A DNA stretch of 10,308 nucleotides from Eikenella sp963515595 (GCA_963515595.1 CAUPYH010000059.1:1-10308); one strand, 5' to 3'; positions 1 to 6,326 are shown, counted from the stretch's first letter. Notes: generated by a model from the letters alone, not told the origin. A program made the numbers and translations.

Positions 1-259
1 CATCGGCAACGGAAGTACCGATACTGGGGCTGTCGCCGCGTTCGCCGGGGCTGTGCCCATGACCGCGCGCGTCCCATGCGAAATAGGCAAAATCGTCGAA
101 ACCGAGTTCGTCGGCAACAAACATCATCCGGCCGGAATGCTCGTGGCCGCGATGGAACAGCACGATGGCTTTTTCGGTTGAACCGTCGGCAGCGGGGCGG
201 TAGCGGTAGAAAAGTTCGGTACCGTCTTGGGTGGCGAAGTGTTTTTGCTGTTCCTGCAT
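1..259 (-). CDS. YnbC-like alpha/beta hydrolase, N-terminal part (runs off left edge)
   Basis: The first 86 codons of a minus-strand gene are visible; the rest lies beyond position 1. The start ATG (259-257) has a strong Shine-Dalgarno AAGGAG seven bases upstream (272-267). The protein shows DGTELFYR (residues 12-19), HRGHEHSGR (36-44) and DARGHGHSPG (63-72), the N-terminal pattern of serine-hydrolase alpha/beta folds related to monoacylglycerol lipase. The nucleophile Ser is not in the window. From memory, HRGHEHSGR followed by FAWDARGHGxSPG is typical of E. coli YnbC, a hydrolase fused to a SAM-dependent methyltransferase; whether the methyltransferase half exists here cannot be seen. A YnbA-like phosphatidyltransferase lies upstream in the same direction, as in E. 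coli ynbABCD, which supports a role in phospholipid or lysophospholipid chemistry. The substrate is unknown. A DUS hairpin separates it from the preceding gene. Confidence 0.78.
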   Translation of the reverse strand, partial: MQEQQKHFATQDGTELFYRYRPAADGSTEKAIVLFHRGHEHSGRMMFVADELGFDDFAYFAWDARGHGHSPGERGDSPSIGTSVAD

Positions 260-291
260 ATGTGTACTCCTTGGTGAAATACATTTCAAAG

Positions 292-332
292 AGGCTACCT
301 GAAAATCGGTTGGGTGTGTTTTCAGGTAGCCT
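292..332. terminator. Inverted DUS pair, hairpin between yjdF and the hydrolase gene
   Basis: Two exact DUS copies face each other (AGGCTACCTGAA at 292-303, its reverse complement at 321-332). With flanking A/T bases they form a 14-bp perfect stem (292-305 with 319-332) around a 13-base loop. It starts eight bases beyond the yjdF stop. On the minus strand only a short CTTT follows, so termination may be weak and read-through into the hydrolase gene is possible. Paired DUS acting as terminators are known in Neisseria. Confidence 0.7.
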
Positions 333-339
333 TTAACAG

Positions 340-963
340 TTAAGATTGGCTGCCCAAACGTTTGTCCGGGCGGGTAAACAGAAAAATGAATAAGGAAGTG
401 AGCGCGCCCAGCGTGTCGGAGAGCATGTCTTTTTGCGCGTCCCAAATATCGCCTTGCGAGCCGAGCACTTCTATGCCGGTCTGGCCGCCGTCAATCACCG
501 CATACTGCCATTCGATGATTTCGTAAGCGGCGGCCACGCTCATGATGAAGAACAGGGAAAAGAACAAGGCAATCGGCACACGGCAGAGTTTGCGGCGCAG
601 CAGCCATTCGGCCATCGGGTAGGCGTAGAAACCGATAATGTAGTGGCCGACTCGGTCGAAATGGTTGCGCCCTTCGCCCAAAAGCGGAGCGAGCAGGCGG
701 TTGGCCCAATCGAAGGGCACGTCGGCGAAGGTGTAGTGTGCGCCGATGGTGTGCATAATCAGCCAGAAGCTCATGAACACATAGGCCAGATTGCTGAAAC
801 GGAAGCGGCGGTAAGTAGCAATGAGCGCGATAAATACGGCGGACACGGGGATGATTTCGGCATACCAAACGGCGCGGTCGGACGGGTTGATACCCGACCA
901 GACGATGAGTGCGGCAATGAAAATGGTGAGCAGGAGGGGGATGATGGGGAAGGATTTTTGCAT
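340..963 (-). CDS. yjdF: YjdF/DUF2238 family inner-membrane protein
   Basis: A 207-residue polytopic membrane protein. The family signatures are visible in order: HTIGAHYTFADVPFDW (71-86), NHFDRVGHY (100-108), YEIIEW (147-152) and GSQGDIWDAQKDM (168-180). Hydrophobic segments lie near residues 6-22, 34-50, 57-71, 104-121, 129-147 and 181-197. Length and motifs fit E. coli YjdF (DUF2238). Its biochemical role is not established; the conserved His, Asp and Glu residues at membrane edges suggest a metal site or an enzyme acting on a lipid, which is inference. No clear Shine-Dalgarno precedes the ATG, so the start is slightly uncertain, but it gives a full-length first helix. It lies 92 bases after the preceding small membrane gene, separated by a DUS hairpin, and is followed by the YnbC-like gene, so it probably belongs to a lipid-related cluster. 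Confidence 0.85.
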   Translation of the reverse strand: MQKSFPIIPLLLTIFIAALIVWSGINPSDRAVWYAEIIPVSAVFIALIATYRRFRFSNLAYVFMSFWLIMHTIGAHYTFADVPFDWANRLLAPLLGEGRNHFDRVGHYIIGFYAYPMAEWLLRRKLCRVPIALFFSLFFIMSVAAAYEIIEWQYAVIDGGQTGIEVLGSQGDIWDAQKDMLSDTLGALTSLFIFLFTRPDKRLGSQS

Positions 964-1017
964 AAGGGTTGATGTGTGGAAGGGAGTAAATGTTGATTGG
1001 TTCTAATCTTGCTGGGG

Positions 1018-1057
1018 TTTTCAGGTAGCCTTTTCTTTGGAGGAGGCTACCTGAAAA
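1018..1057. terminator. Inverted DUS pair directly after the small membrane gene
   Basis: Exact DUS copies at 1020-1031 (minus) and 1044-1055 (plus) form a 14-bp stem (1018-1031 with 1044-1057) with a 12-base loop. It abuts the TGA stop of the gene at 1058-1465. No U-tract follows on the minus strand (AAAACCCC), so it may act as an mRNA 3'-end stabiliser or weak terminator rather than a strong one. Confidence 0.65.
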
Positions 1058-1465
1058 TCAGTAAGTCAAATTCCTTTGAAGGTGTTTCAGCATCACAATC
1101 ACAAACAGGGCGGGTGCGAAGGATAGCATAAACATCAGCACGGCGGCTGGAATCGAGCGTGGGATAGACTGCACGGCCGTCACCAGCAACCAAACGGTTG
1201 CCCCGGCAAAGGCGAGTGCGGCGGTGCTGAAAAAAGCCACGGCAAACCAAGCCCAGATTTTGGTAACACAGCGCTCAAAGCGGCTGTATTGCCCGCTTTC
1301 CCGCACGGCTTCTAAATAGGCATCTAAGAAGACCAAGCCCACGCAGATGGCGGCGCCCAACCACAACCCTTTGCTGTGCCAACCGGTTTTCCCAGCGAAG
1401 CGGTAAGTGTAGATAGCGATAAGTAGCAGCAAAAACACCGTCCACGCATTGAATAATTTTTTCAT
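1058..1465 (-). CDS. Small four-helix membrane protein, function unknown
   Basis: A 135-residue protein I do not recognise. It begins MKKLFNAW and has four predicted membrane segments near residues 6-22, 34-52, 70-98 and 104-126. A short charged loop sits between helices 2 and 3 (ESGQYSRFER, 56-65) and a basic C-terminus, HLQRNLTY. No cleavable signal, catalytic motif or cysteine pair is evident. The ATG is 10 bases after the stop of the CDP-alcohol phosphatidyltransferase gene, so the two are very likely co-transcribed. A DUS occupies the space where a ribosome-binding site would be expected; the only purine run there is the AAAGG at the DUS edge, about 20 bases from the ATG. Translation may therefore depend on coupling to the upstream gene. 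It could be an accessory subunit of the lipid enzymes around it, but only position supports this. Confidence 0.7.
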   Translation of the reverse strand: MKKLFNAWTVFLLLLIAIYTYRFAGKTGWHSKGLWLGAAICVGLVFLDAYLEAVRESGQYSRFERCVTKIWAWFAVAFFSTAALAFAGATVWLLVTAVQSIPRSIPAAVLMFMLSFAPALFVIVMLKHLQRNLTY

Positions 1466-1474
1466 GATTGGGTT

Positions 1475-1486
1475 TTCAGGTAGCCT
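1475..1486 (-). repeat. DUS that supplies a stop codon
   Basis: Exact AGGCTACCTGAA on the minus strand. Read in the frame of the phosphatidyltransferase gene it gives (A)AG GCT ACC TGA, so the DUS encodes the final Ala-Thr and the stop. It also fills the 10-base gap before the next gene. Confidence 0.95.
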
Positions 1487-2075
1487 TTAAGCCGTTGATA
1501 ATACGCTTATAGCAGGTATAAACCAATGCCGCGCAGGCCAGCCACATCAGGGCGTAGAAAGCGATATGAAAACTGCCTACTGCCGCATACCATACCGCCA
1601 GTGCGCCGATAAAGAACGCACGGTCGCTCTTGCCGAACGGGCCGTCGTAACGCCGTCCGTTGCCGTGTACCTGCCCTAGCACGCCGCAAAATTCCGTCAT
1701 GGCTGCAAGCCAAATAAACAGGGCAATCTGCACGCCGCCGAAAGGGGCGATAAAGGCAAAAGGCAGATACAGCGCGGCATCGGCGGCGACATCGGTGATT
1801 TCGTTCAGGTAGCCGCCTAAGGCTGATTGTTGGCCAAACTCACGTGCCAACATACCGTCCACTGCGTTTAACGCCATGCGCAGAAACAGCCACACGGGCA
1901 TAAGCCAAAATAACGCGGGAAGGTGCGCTAAGCAAGATAATAACAACCCAAGCGCAATCGAGACCGCACAGGCGAATACGGTTACCTGATTGGCCGTTAC
2001 GCCTTTCTGATACAGTCGCCGCACCAGCGGGCGTAATAGATTTTGGAATTTGGGTTTGAGGGCGTAGATGCTCAT
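1476..2075 (-). CDS. CDP-alcohol phosphatidyltransferase family protein (YnbA-like)
   Basis: A 199-residue integral membrane enzyme of the CDP-alcohol phosphatidyltransferase family, which transfers a phosphatidyl group from CDP-diacylglycerol to an alcohol at the inner membrane. The signature region runs N70..D73-G74..A77-R78, eight residues, G87, N91, D95. The canonical pattern is DxxDGxxARx8GxxxDxxxD, so two of the four aspartates are asparagine here. I recall LNAxDGMLAR from YnbA-type relatives, so this may be normal for the subfamily. Hydrophobic segments lie near residues 31-50, 53-69, 100-124, 150-166 and 169-187. No PgsA- or PssA-specific features were recognised, so the acceptor alcohol is unknown. 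It heads the minus-strand cluster with the small membrane gene, YjdF and a YnbC-like hydrolase; E. coli ynbA and ynbC are likewise neighbours. No clear Shine-Dalgarno precedes the ATG at 2075. Confidence 0.87.
   Translation of the reverse strand: MSIYALKPKFQNLLRPLVRRLYQKGVTANQVTVFACAVSIALGLLLSCLAHLPALFWLMPVWLFLRMALNAVDGMLAREFGQQSALGGYLNEITDVAADAALYLPFAFIAPFGGVQIALFIWLAAMTEFCGVLGQVHGNGRRYDGPFGKSDRAFFIGALAVWYAAVGSFHIAFYALMWLACAALVYTCYKRIINGLKAT
1804..1815 (-). repeat. DUS-like 11/12 match inside the phosphatidyltransferase gene
   Basis: The minus strand reads CGGCTACCTGAA, differing from the DUS only in its first base. It encodes Gly-Tyr-Leu-Asn (88-91) inside the active-site motif, so chance or protein constraint could explain it. 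Confidence 0.5.
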
Positions 2076-2106
2076 AGTATGCAGTCTCAGTGGTGGGTGC
2101 GGTTGT

Positions 2107-2112
2107 ATTATA
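2107..2112 (-). promoter_or_regulatory. Candidate -10 box for the phosphatidyltransferase cluster
   Basis: The minus strand has a perfect TATAAT, 31 bases upstream of the ATG at 2075, which would place the transcript start about 25 bases before the gene. No good -35 box is seen 16-19 bases upstream, and no TGn extension, so it would need an activator or be weak. Confidence 0.4.
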
Positions 2113-2257
2113 GATGAAAGCAGTAAATGGTTGCTGTCTGTTGTGTATCAAAAAGAAGTAGTTGGTCGTATTTTTTGCAAGAGCGGTAGCAGGATGGGGC
2201 ATTTGTCTGAAATGGTACAACTGGGTTTGTAAACCGATGGATAATGGGGTTTAGGAA

Positions 2258-2287
2258 TTGTCGGGAATTTGTATATAAGGGTAAAAT
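2258..2287 (+). promoter_or_regulatory. Candidate promoter for the Trp-rich membrane gene
   Basis: TTGTCG (2258-2263) and TAAAAT (2282-2287) are separated by 18 bases, a fair sigma-70 pattern on the plus strand. The leader to the ATG at 2390 would be about 95 bases. A nearby TATATA (2272-2277) is an alternative -10 without a -35. Confidence 0.35.
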
Positions 2288-2389
2288 ACGCGGATAATTC
2301 AACCCGATGGTTTGCCAGTTGGCGGATTGTTTGGGGCATCGATAAATAGTTAAGTTTGAAAGCAACACCGCTGGAAAGGGAAAATAAAA

Positions 2390-2755
2390 ATGTTGATGGC
2401 ATTTATATTGGGATTTTGGTGCCTTTGGATGGGCGAGCGCGAGCCTAATGTTTTGTTGGAAGGCTTTTTCTTTACCGTTGTTGCCATTGCGGCAAACGGG
2501 TTTATGCAGTGGCAGATGCCTAATGCGGATACGGTATGGGCGTTGCAATGGGGCTTAGTTTGGGCTTGGGCTGCGCTGATGATGTTTGTGGTGGATACTT
2601 TCGGCTTAAACTTGGGTATCCGTTTGGTGGTGGCTTTGGTGGCTGGTGGCGGTTACTTTTGGCTGGAGCAAAACGGCTGTGGTTTGGCTGCCGGCTGGTT
2701 GGGTGCAGAGGCAAAATGTGTGCAGGAGGCGGTAACAGCTTCGCAATTCAGATAA
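2390..2755 (+). CDS. Tryptophan-rich small membrane protein, function unknown
   Basis: A 121-residue protein I do not recognise, the only plus-strand gene in the left half. It is strongly hydrophobic, with likely membrane segments near residues 3-14, 22-38, 50-70 and 76-92, and contains nine tryptophans (10, 13, 41, 50, 54, 58, 60, 91, 103). The C-terminal third is more polar and carries two cysteines (97 and 110), which could pair if periplasmic. The purine run GGAAAGGG (2373-2380) precedes the ATG at nine bases; a second in-frame ATG lies at 2396. Codon use (many TTG, GTT, TTT) is more AT-rich than the sec genes, hinting at weak expression or different origin. It is followed by a DUS hairpin. 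The opposite strand is also open here, but gives a basic, proline-rich peptide without family features, so the plus-strand reading is preferred. Confidence 0.6.
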   Translation: MLMAFILGFWCLWMGEREPNVLLEGFFFTVVAIAANGFMQWQMPNADTVWALQWGLVWAWAALMMFVVDTFGLNLGIRLVVALVAGGGYFWLEQNGCGLAAGWLGAEAKCVQEAVTASQFR

Positions 2756-2780
2756 GCAGTAATACACTGGCTGCATTTGC

Positions 2781-2843
2781 AAAGGCTACCTGAAATTTTA
2801 GCTTCGCAGAAACCACGCTGCGTTGCATTCTTCGGTAGCCTTT
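2781..2843 (+). terminator. DUS plus decayed DUS, hairpin after the Trp-rich gene
   Basis: An exact DUS (2783-2794) is opposed by a copy lacking one base (TTCGGTAGCCT, 2831-2841). The arms pair over 10 perfect bases (2781-2790 with 2834-2843). The 43-base loop holds a second small stem, CGCAG/CTGCG (2805-2809 with 2818-2822). It lies 25 bases after the stop codon and ends in CTTTAG, so termination is plausible but not strong. Confidence 0.5.
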
Positions 2844-2931
2844 AGTATTGCGTTGGCGTTATTACGGTATCTTTGGTGGTTTACTGCTTTGGGTGAGCCA
2901 TATGCTGTCGCTACCAGATGCTATTTGCAGC

Positions 2932-2973
2932 AAAGGCTACCTGAAAATCTGCTAGGGTTTTAGGTAGCCTTTT
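2932..2973 (+). terminator. DUS hairpin with T-tract
   Basis: An exact DUS (2934-2945) is opposed by TTTAGGTAGCCT (2959-2970), one base off. The stem is about 15 bp with one imperfection, the loop about 10 bases, and the plus strand continues into TTTT. It looks like a better intrinsic terminator than the preceding hairpin. Confidence 0.55.
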
Positions 2974-3080
2974 GTTATGCCGAGGAAGTACGTATGTGCT
3001 GTGATTCGGTTGGTTATCGCTGCCAATTTACTATAGTTTGAATCTGCATCAGGGCAAGGTAGCACAAAAATAGTCCATAT

Positions 3081-3119
3081 AAAACGGCATAGGCGTTTTC
3101 AGGTAGCCTATGCCGTTTT
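3081..3119 (-). terminator. secF intrinsic terminator (bidirectional) with a DUS in its loop
   Basis: A perfect 14-bp stem (3081-3094 with 3106-3119; arm AAAACGGCATAGGC) encloses an 11-base loop. On the minus strand the 3' arm ends in GCCGTTTTATAT, a standard intrinsic terminator 25 bases after the secF stop. An exact DUS (3098-3109, minus orientation) spans the loop and part of one arm, so here a single DUS, not a pair, is built into the hairpin. Confidence 0.88.
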
Positions 3120-3144
3120 GATGCCTGTAGGGGAGAGCTGTTGC

Positions 3145-4086
3145 TTATACCACGGCTTCTTCTTTCTGCTTCTGCGGTTTGTGGATATTTTCGCGGGTGA
3201 GGCCGAAGAAGAGGAGTAGCGGGCTGGCCACCAGTACGGAGGAGTAGATGCCGAACACGATACCGATGGTGAGCGCGATGGCAAAGCCGTGCAGGGCGGC
3301 ACCACCGAATACCAACATGGATACCACCATGGCTTCGGTGGAACCGTGGGTGATGATGGTACGGCTCATGGTGGCGGTAATGGCGTTGTCGATAATCTGC
3401 GGAATGGTTTTGCCGCGCATGGCGGGTTTATGGATATTTTCGCGGATGCGGTCGAACACCACCACCGATTCGTTCACCGAGTAGCCGAGCACGGCCAGGA
3501 TGCCGGCCAGCACGGTGAGCGAAAACTCCCATTGAAACAGGGCAAAGCAGCCGAGAATCACCACCACGTCGTGCATATTGGCGATGATGGCGGATACGGC
3601 AAAGCGCCATTCGAAACGCACGGAGAGGTAGATGATGATACCGATCACCACCATGCCCAAGGCCAACAGGCCGTGGGTAACCAGCTCTTCGCCCACCTGC
3701 GGGCCGATGAATTCAACCTTGCGCAGGCTGGCGTCGGCATGGTCTTTGCGCAGCAGTTCCAATACGCTGTTGGAGAGCTGGGCAGAGGTCATATCTTGGC
3801 GGTTGGGCAGGCGGATCATCAGCTGCTTGTTGGTGCCCAAACTTTGTACTTGGGCTTCGCCCATTTTGAGTTCGTTCAGGCGCGTGCGCACTTGGTTCGG
3901 GTCGGCGCCTTCTTTGGCGTATTGCACTTCGATAACGGTGCCGCCGGTGAACTCAACCGAGTAGTTGAGCCCTTTGGTGACGAGGAAAACCACGGCGGCG
4001 ATGAACGTAATCAGCGAAATCAGGGTGGTGATTTTGCCGTAGCTCATGAACGGGATGTCGTGTTTCAAACGGTGGAAGAAATCCAT
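3145..4086 (-). CDS. secF: Protein translocase subunit SecF
   Basis: A 313-residue inner-membrane protein, full length for SecF. With SecD it uses the proton-motive force to help draw proteins through SecYEG into the periplasm. Six membrane segments are visible: about 18-38, 138-157, 161-181, 188-209, 243-262 and 266-292, with a periplasmic domain between the first two. Family motifs are GLNYSVEFTGGT (39-50), FIGPQVGEEL (126-135) and GYSVNESVVVFDRIRE (201-216). The ATG is one base after the secD stop, and its Shine-Dalgarno AAGGAG (4099-4094) lies within the last secD codons, so translation is coupled. Oddly, the heptapeptide RENIHKP occurs twice, in the cytoplasmic loop (215-221) and the tail (298-304), and the DNA around it is repeated too. 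A strong terminator follows. Confidence 0.98.
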   Translation of the reverse strand: MDFFHRLKHDIPFMSYGKITTLISLITFIAAVVFLVTKGLNYSVEFTGGTVIEVQYAKEGADPNQVRTRLNELKMGEAQVQSLGTNKQLMIRLPNRQDMTSAQLSNSVLELLRKDHADASLRKVEFIGPQVGEELVTHGLLALGMVVIGIIIYLSVRFEWRFAVSAIIANMHDVVVILGCFALFQWEFSLTVLAGILAVLGYSVNESVVVFDRIRENIHKPAMRGKTIPQIIDNAITATMSRTIITHGSTEAMVVSMLVFGGAALHGFAIALTIGIVFGIYSSVLVASPLLLFFGLTRENIHKPQKQKEEAVV

Positions 4087-4087
4087 C

Positions 4088-5920
4088 TTAGTGCTCCTTG
4101 GCGGTAGGCAGGGTGATGCCGATGGACAAATTATTCAGCTTACGGCGGCGGCCATACCAGAGGTTGACGAAGGTACGGGAAACCACCACGGATGAGAACA
4201 TGGAAGTGAGGATGCCGATACAGTGCACCACGGCAAAACCGCGCACCGCGCCGGAACCGAACACCAAGAGGGCAATACCGGCAATCAGCGAGGTGATGTT
4301 GGAATCGACAATGGTGTCCCAAGCGTGGCGGTAGCCTTCGCTGATGGCCTGCTGCGGGCTGATGCCGTCGCGCAGCTCTTCGCGGATTCGCTCGTTAATC
4401 AGTACGTTGGAGTCGATGGCCATACCGAGCGTGAGTGCAATGGCCGCAATGCCGGGTAGGGTGAGCGTGGCTTGCAGTAGCGACAAAATCGCAATCAGGA
4501 ACAACAGGTTGGCGGTAAGTGCCAGCACGGAGAAGATGCCGAACAGGCGGTAGTACACCACCATAAAGGCAGCCACAACCAAGAAGCCCCACAGCGTGGA
4601 GTGGAAACCTTTTTGGATATTTTCCTTACCCATAGACGGGCCGATGGTGCGCTCTTCGATGATTTCCATCGGCGCAGCCAGTGAGCCGGCGCGCAGCAAC
4701 AGCGCGGTGTCGTTGGCTTCGGCCACGTTCATGCTACCTGAAATCTGCACATTGCCGCCGGGAATCGGTTCGTTGATGGTTGGCGCGGTAACGATTTCGG
4801 CTTTGCCTTGGTCGATCAGGATCATGGCGGTGCGGCGGCCGACGTTGTTGCGGGTCAGGTCGGCAAAGATGCTGGTGCCGGCGTTATCGAGCTTCAGGTT
4901 TACCGACGGGCGGTTGTCGTGGGTAAAACCGGCTTGGGCATCGTTGATGTTGTCGCCGGTGAATTCCACCTGCTTGCTTACCAACAGCTGGCCGCCTTCG
5001 GCAGTGGGCAGCAATTCATAGCCGGCCGGCACGTTGCCGGCTTCCGCCTGTTGCAGCAGCGCGGGGTCGTCGGCCACCATACGTACTTCCAGCGTGGCGG
5101 TGCGGCCGATGATGTCTTTGGCTTTGGCGGTGTCTTGCACGCCGGGCAGCTGCACCACGATGCGGTCGGGACCAGCCTGCTGGATAATCGGCTCGGCCAC
5201 GCCCAATTCGTTCACGCGGTTGTGCAGGGTGTTGATGTTCTGCTTCACGGCGGCATCGCGGATTTGTGTTTGAGTGGCTTCGGGCAGGCTCACCACCAGG
5301 TTGTTGCCGTCAGCCCTCAATTCCGCATCCGGAGCGGTTTCTTTCAGCTTGGGCAGGGCGGCCTGCAGGCTGGCTGCATCTTGGAAGGGCACAATCAGCG
5401 TATCGCCGCTGCGGCGCATATTGCCGGTGCGGATTTTGTCTTTACGCAGCTGGCGGCGGAAATCGCCGGAGATGCGGTCGAAGGTTTTGTCCACTGCCGC
5501 GTGCATGTCCACGCGCATGGTAAAGTGCACGCCGCCGCGCAGGTCGAGGCCGAGGAACATCGGGTTGGCGCCGAGCTTGGTCATCCAGTCGGGGGTGTTC
5601 GCAATCAAGTTGAGGGCGATGATGTAGTTGTCGCCCAATTTCTGCTCGATCACGTCGCGGGCTTTGCTCTGCAACTCTTCATTGGGCAGGCGCACGCGCA
5701 GGCTGCCGTCGGCAATAAACATGCCGTTGTGCTGGATATTGGCTGCCTTCAGCGCCTCTTCCACGGCTTGTTCGGTGGTTTGGTCGATGTGGATCGACTG
5801 GCGGTTGGTGGAAACCTGCACGGCTGGTGTTTCGCCGTAGAGGTTGGGCAGGGCGTAGATGGCGGATACAACGATAACCAGCCCAATCAGCAGGTATTTC
5901 CAAAGCGGATAACGGTTCAT
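4088..5920 (-). CDS. secD: Protein translocase subunit SecD
   Basis: A 610-residue RND-superfamily membrane protein that works with SecF and YajC at SecYEG in late steps of secretion. The N-terminal helix (8-24) is followed by a large periplasmic region with GLDLRGGVHF (124-133), then RTIGPSMGKENI (424-435) leading into five C-terminal membrane segments (about 439-457, 460-480, 487-505, 541-560, 565-585). The proton-relay motif GMAIDSNVLINERIRE (499-514) contains the conserved Asp503. Length is normal for the E. coli-type protein. The ATG at 5920 has only a weak upstream GAAAG. It starts 67 bases after yajC and runs into secF with a one-base gap, so yajC-secD-secF form one unit. A DUS-like sequence encodes Ile-Ser-Gly-Ser at 393-396. 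Confidence 0.98.
   Translation of the reverse strand: MNRYPLWKYLLIGLVIVVSAIYALPNLYGETPAVQVSTNRQSIHIDQTTEQAVEEALKAANIQHNGMFIADGSLRVRLPNEELQSKARDVIEQKLGDNYIIALNLIANTPDWMTKLGANPMFLGLDLRGGVHFTMRVDMHAAVDKTFDRISGDFRRQLRKDKIRTGNMRRSGDTLIVPFQDAASLQAALPKLKETAPDAELRADGNNLVVSLPEATQTQIRDAAVKQNINTLHNRVNELGVAEPIIQQAGPDRIVVQLPGVQDTAKAKDIIGRTATLEVRMVADDPALLQQAEAGNVPAGYELLPTAEGGQLLVSKQVEFTGDNINDAQAGFTHDNRPSVNLKLDNAGTSIFADLTRNNVGRRTAMILIDQGKAEIVTAPTINEPIPGGNVQISGSMNVAEANDTALLLRAGSLAAPMEIIEERTIGPSMGKENIQKGFHSTLWGFLVVAAFMVVYYRLFGIFSVLALTANLLFLIAILSLLQATLTLPGIAAIALTLGMAIDSNVLINERIREELRDGISPQQAISEGYRHAWDTIVDSNITSLIAGIALLVFGSGAVRGFAVVHCIGILTSMFSSVVVSRTFVNLWYGRRRKLNNLSIGITLPTAKEH
4731..4742 (+). repeat. DUS-like 11/12 match inside secD
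   Basis: ATGCTACCTGAA differs from the DUS at one base (second position). On the coding strand it reads TTCAGGTAGCAT and encodes the Ser-Gly-Ser of the VQISGS segment (391-396). Confidence 0.6.
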
Positions 5921-5987
5921 AACGGGCTTTCAGAAACGGAAAACGGGCAGCATGGCCGGAATGCGGCTGCTGCGCCGTAGGAAAAGG

Positions 5988-6290
5988 TTAGTTGTCGAGC
6001 TTTTTGATGATGGCGTCGCGGTGAAACTCGACCACGGTGTCGGGGGCAACTTCTAGGCCGATGATTTCTTCGCCGATTTTGGAAACTTTACCGAGCATGC
6101 CGGCGCCGGTCATCACTTTGTCGCCTTTTTTCAGTTCGCTGAGCATCTCGCGGCGGCGCTTCTCGTCACGCTGTTTTGGCCGAAGAATCATGAAGTAGAG
6201 CATGGCGAAGAGGAAAATCAGCGGGAGGAAACTCTGAATGGTACTCATCAGGTCGGGCTGGGCCGCGGCGGCGAGTGGGAAATGCAACAT
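5988..6290 (-). CDS. yajC: Preprotein translocase subunit YajC
   Basis: A 100-residue single-pass inner-membrane protein that associates with SecDF and SecYEG. It shows a short N-terminus, one hydrophobic helix (about 20-36) and the family signature FMILRPKQRDEKRRRE (33-48), then a small cytoplasmic domain with KKGDKVMTGAGMLGKVSKI (54-72). I chose the ATG at 6290 because GGAG lies nine bases upstream (6303-6300) and the resulting N-terminus matches relatives. The frame could extend five codons to a TTG at 6305, but that would bury the ribosome site. It is first of yajC-secD-secF and has a good promoter about 35 bases upstream. In E. coli tgt precedes yajC; no tgt is present here. Confidence 0.96.
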   Translation of the reverse strand: MLHFPLAAAAQPDLMSTIQSFLPLIFLFAMLYFMILRPKQRDEKRRREMLSELKKGDKVMTGAGMLGKVSKIGEEIIGLEVAPDTVVEFHRDAIIKKLDN

Positions 6291-6326
6291 GGGGCAAGAC
6301 TCCAAAAAGAAAAATGAAAGTGTGCC

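Larger units (their letters stand above)
2076..2389. other. Divergent intergenic region between the lipid cluster and the Trp-rich gene
   Basis: This 314-base stretch lies between two divergent genes and is more AT-rich than its surroundings. It holds promoter-like sequences for each side (listed separately). Open frames on the minus strand here give low-complexity, proline-rich and basic peptides with no recognisable family, and no DUS is present. I see no RNA gene. Confidence 0.6.
2756..3144. other. Gene-free interval with three hairpins
   Basis: These 389 bases contain no convincing gene. They hold two DUS-based hairpins (2781-2843, 2932-2973), the secF terminator (3081-3119) and, at 3030-3059, a short segment resembling a Correia-element end. 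The rest (2844-2931 and 2974-3029) shows nothing I can interpret. Confidence 0.7.

Noticed and set aside
2108..2548. Open frame on the minus strand overlapping the Trp-rich gene
   Set aside because: It gives a basic, proline-rich peptide without family features, and the plus-strand reading has a purine-rich ribosome site and membrane-protein character. Not fully excluded.
4326..4335. A further DUS-like GGTAGCCT in secD
   Set aside because: Only eight core bases match, which is not beyond chance.
4808..5980. A 390-codon open frame on the plus strand opposite secD, and further long plus-strand frames at 3289-4107 and 433-972
   Set aside because: They are antisense to clearly recognised genes. 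The peptides are rich in His, Gly, Val and Ala without motifs, as expected from the complement of GC-rich coding sequence.
6291..6305. Upstream TTG start for yajC
   Set aside because: It would overlap the GGAG ribosome site that fits the ATG at 6290, and adds residues not seen in relatives.
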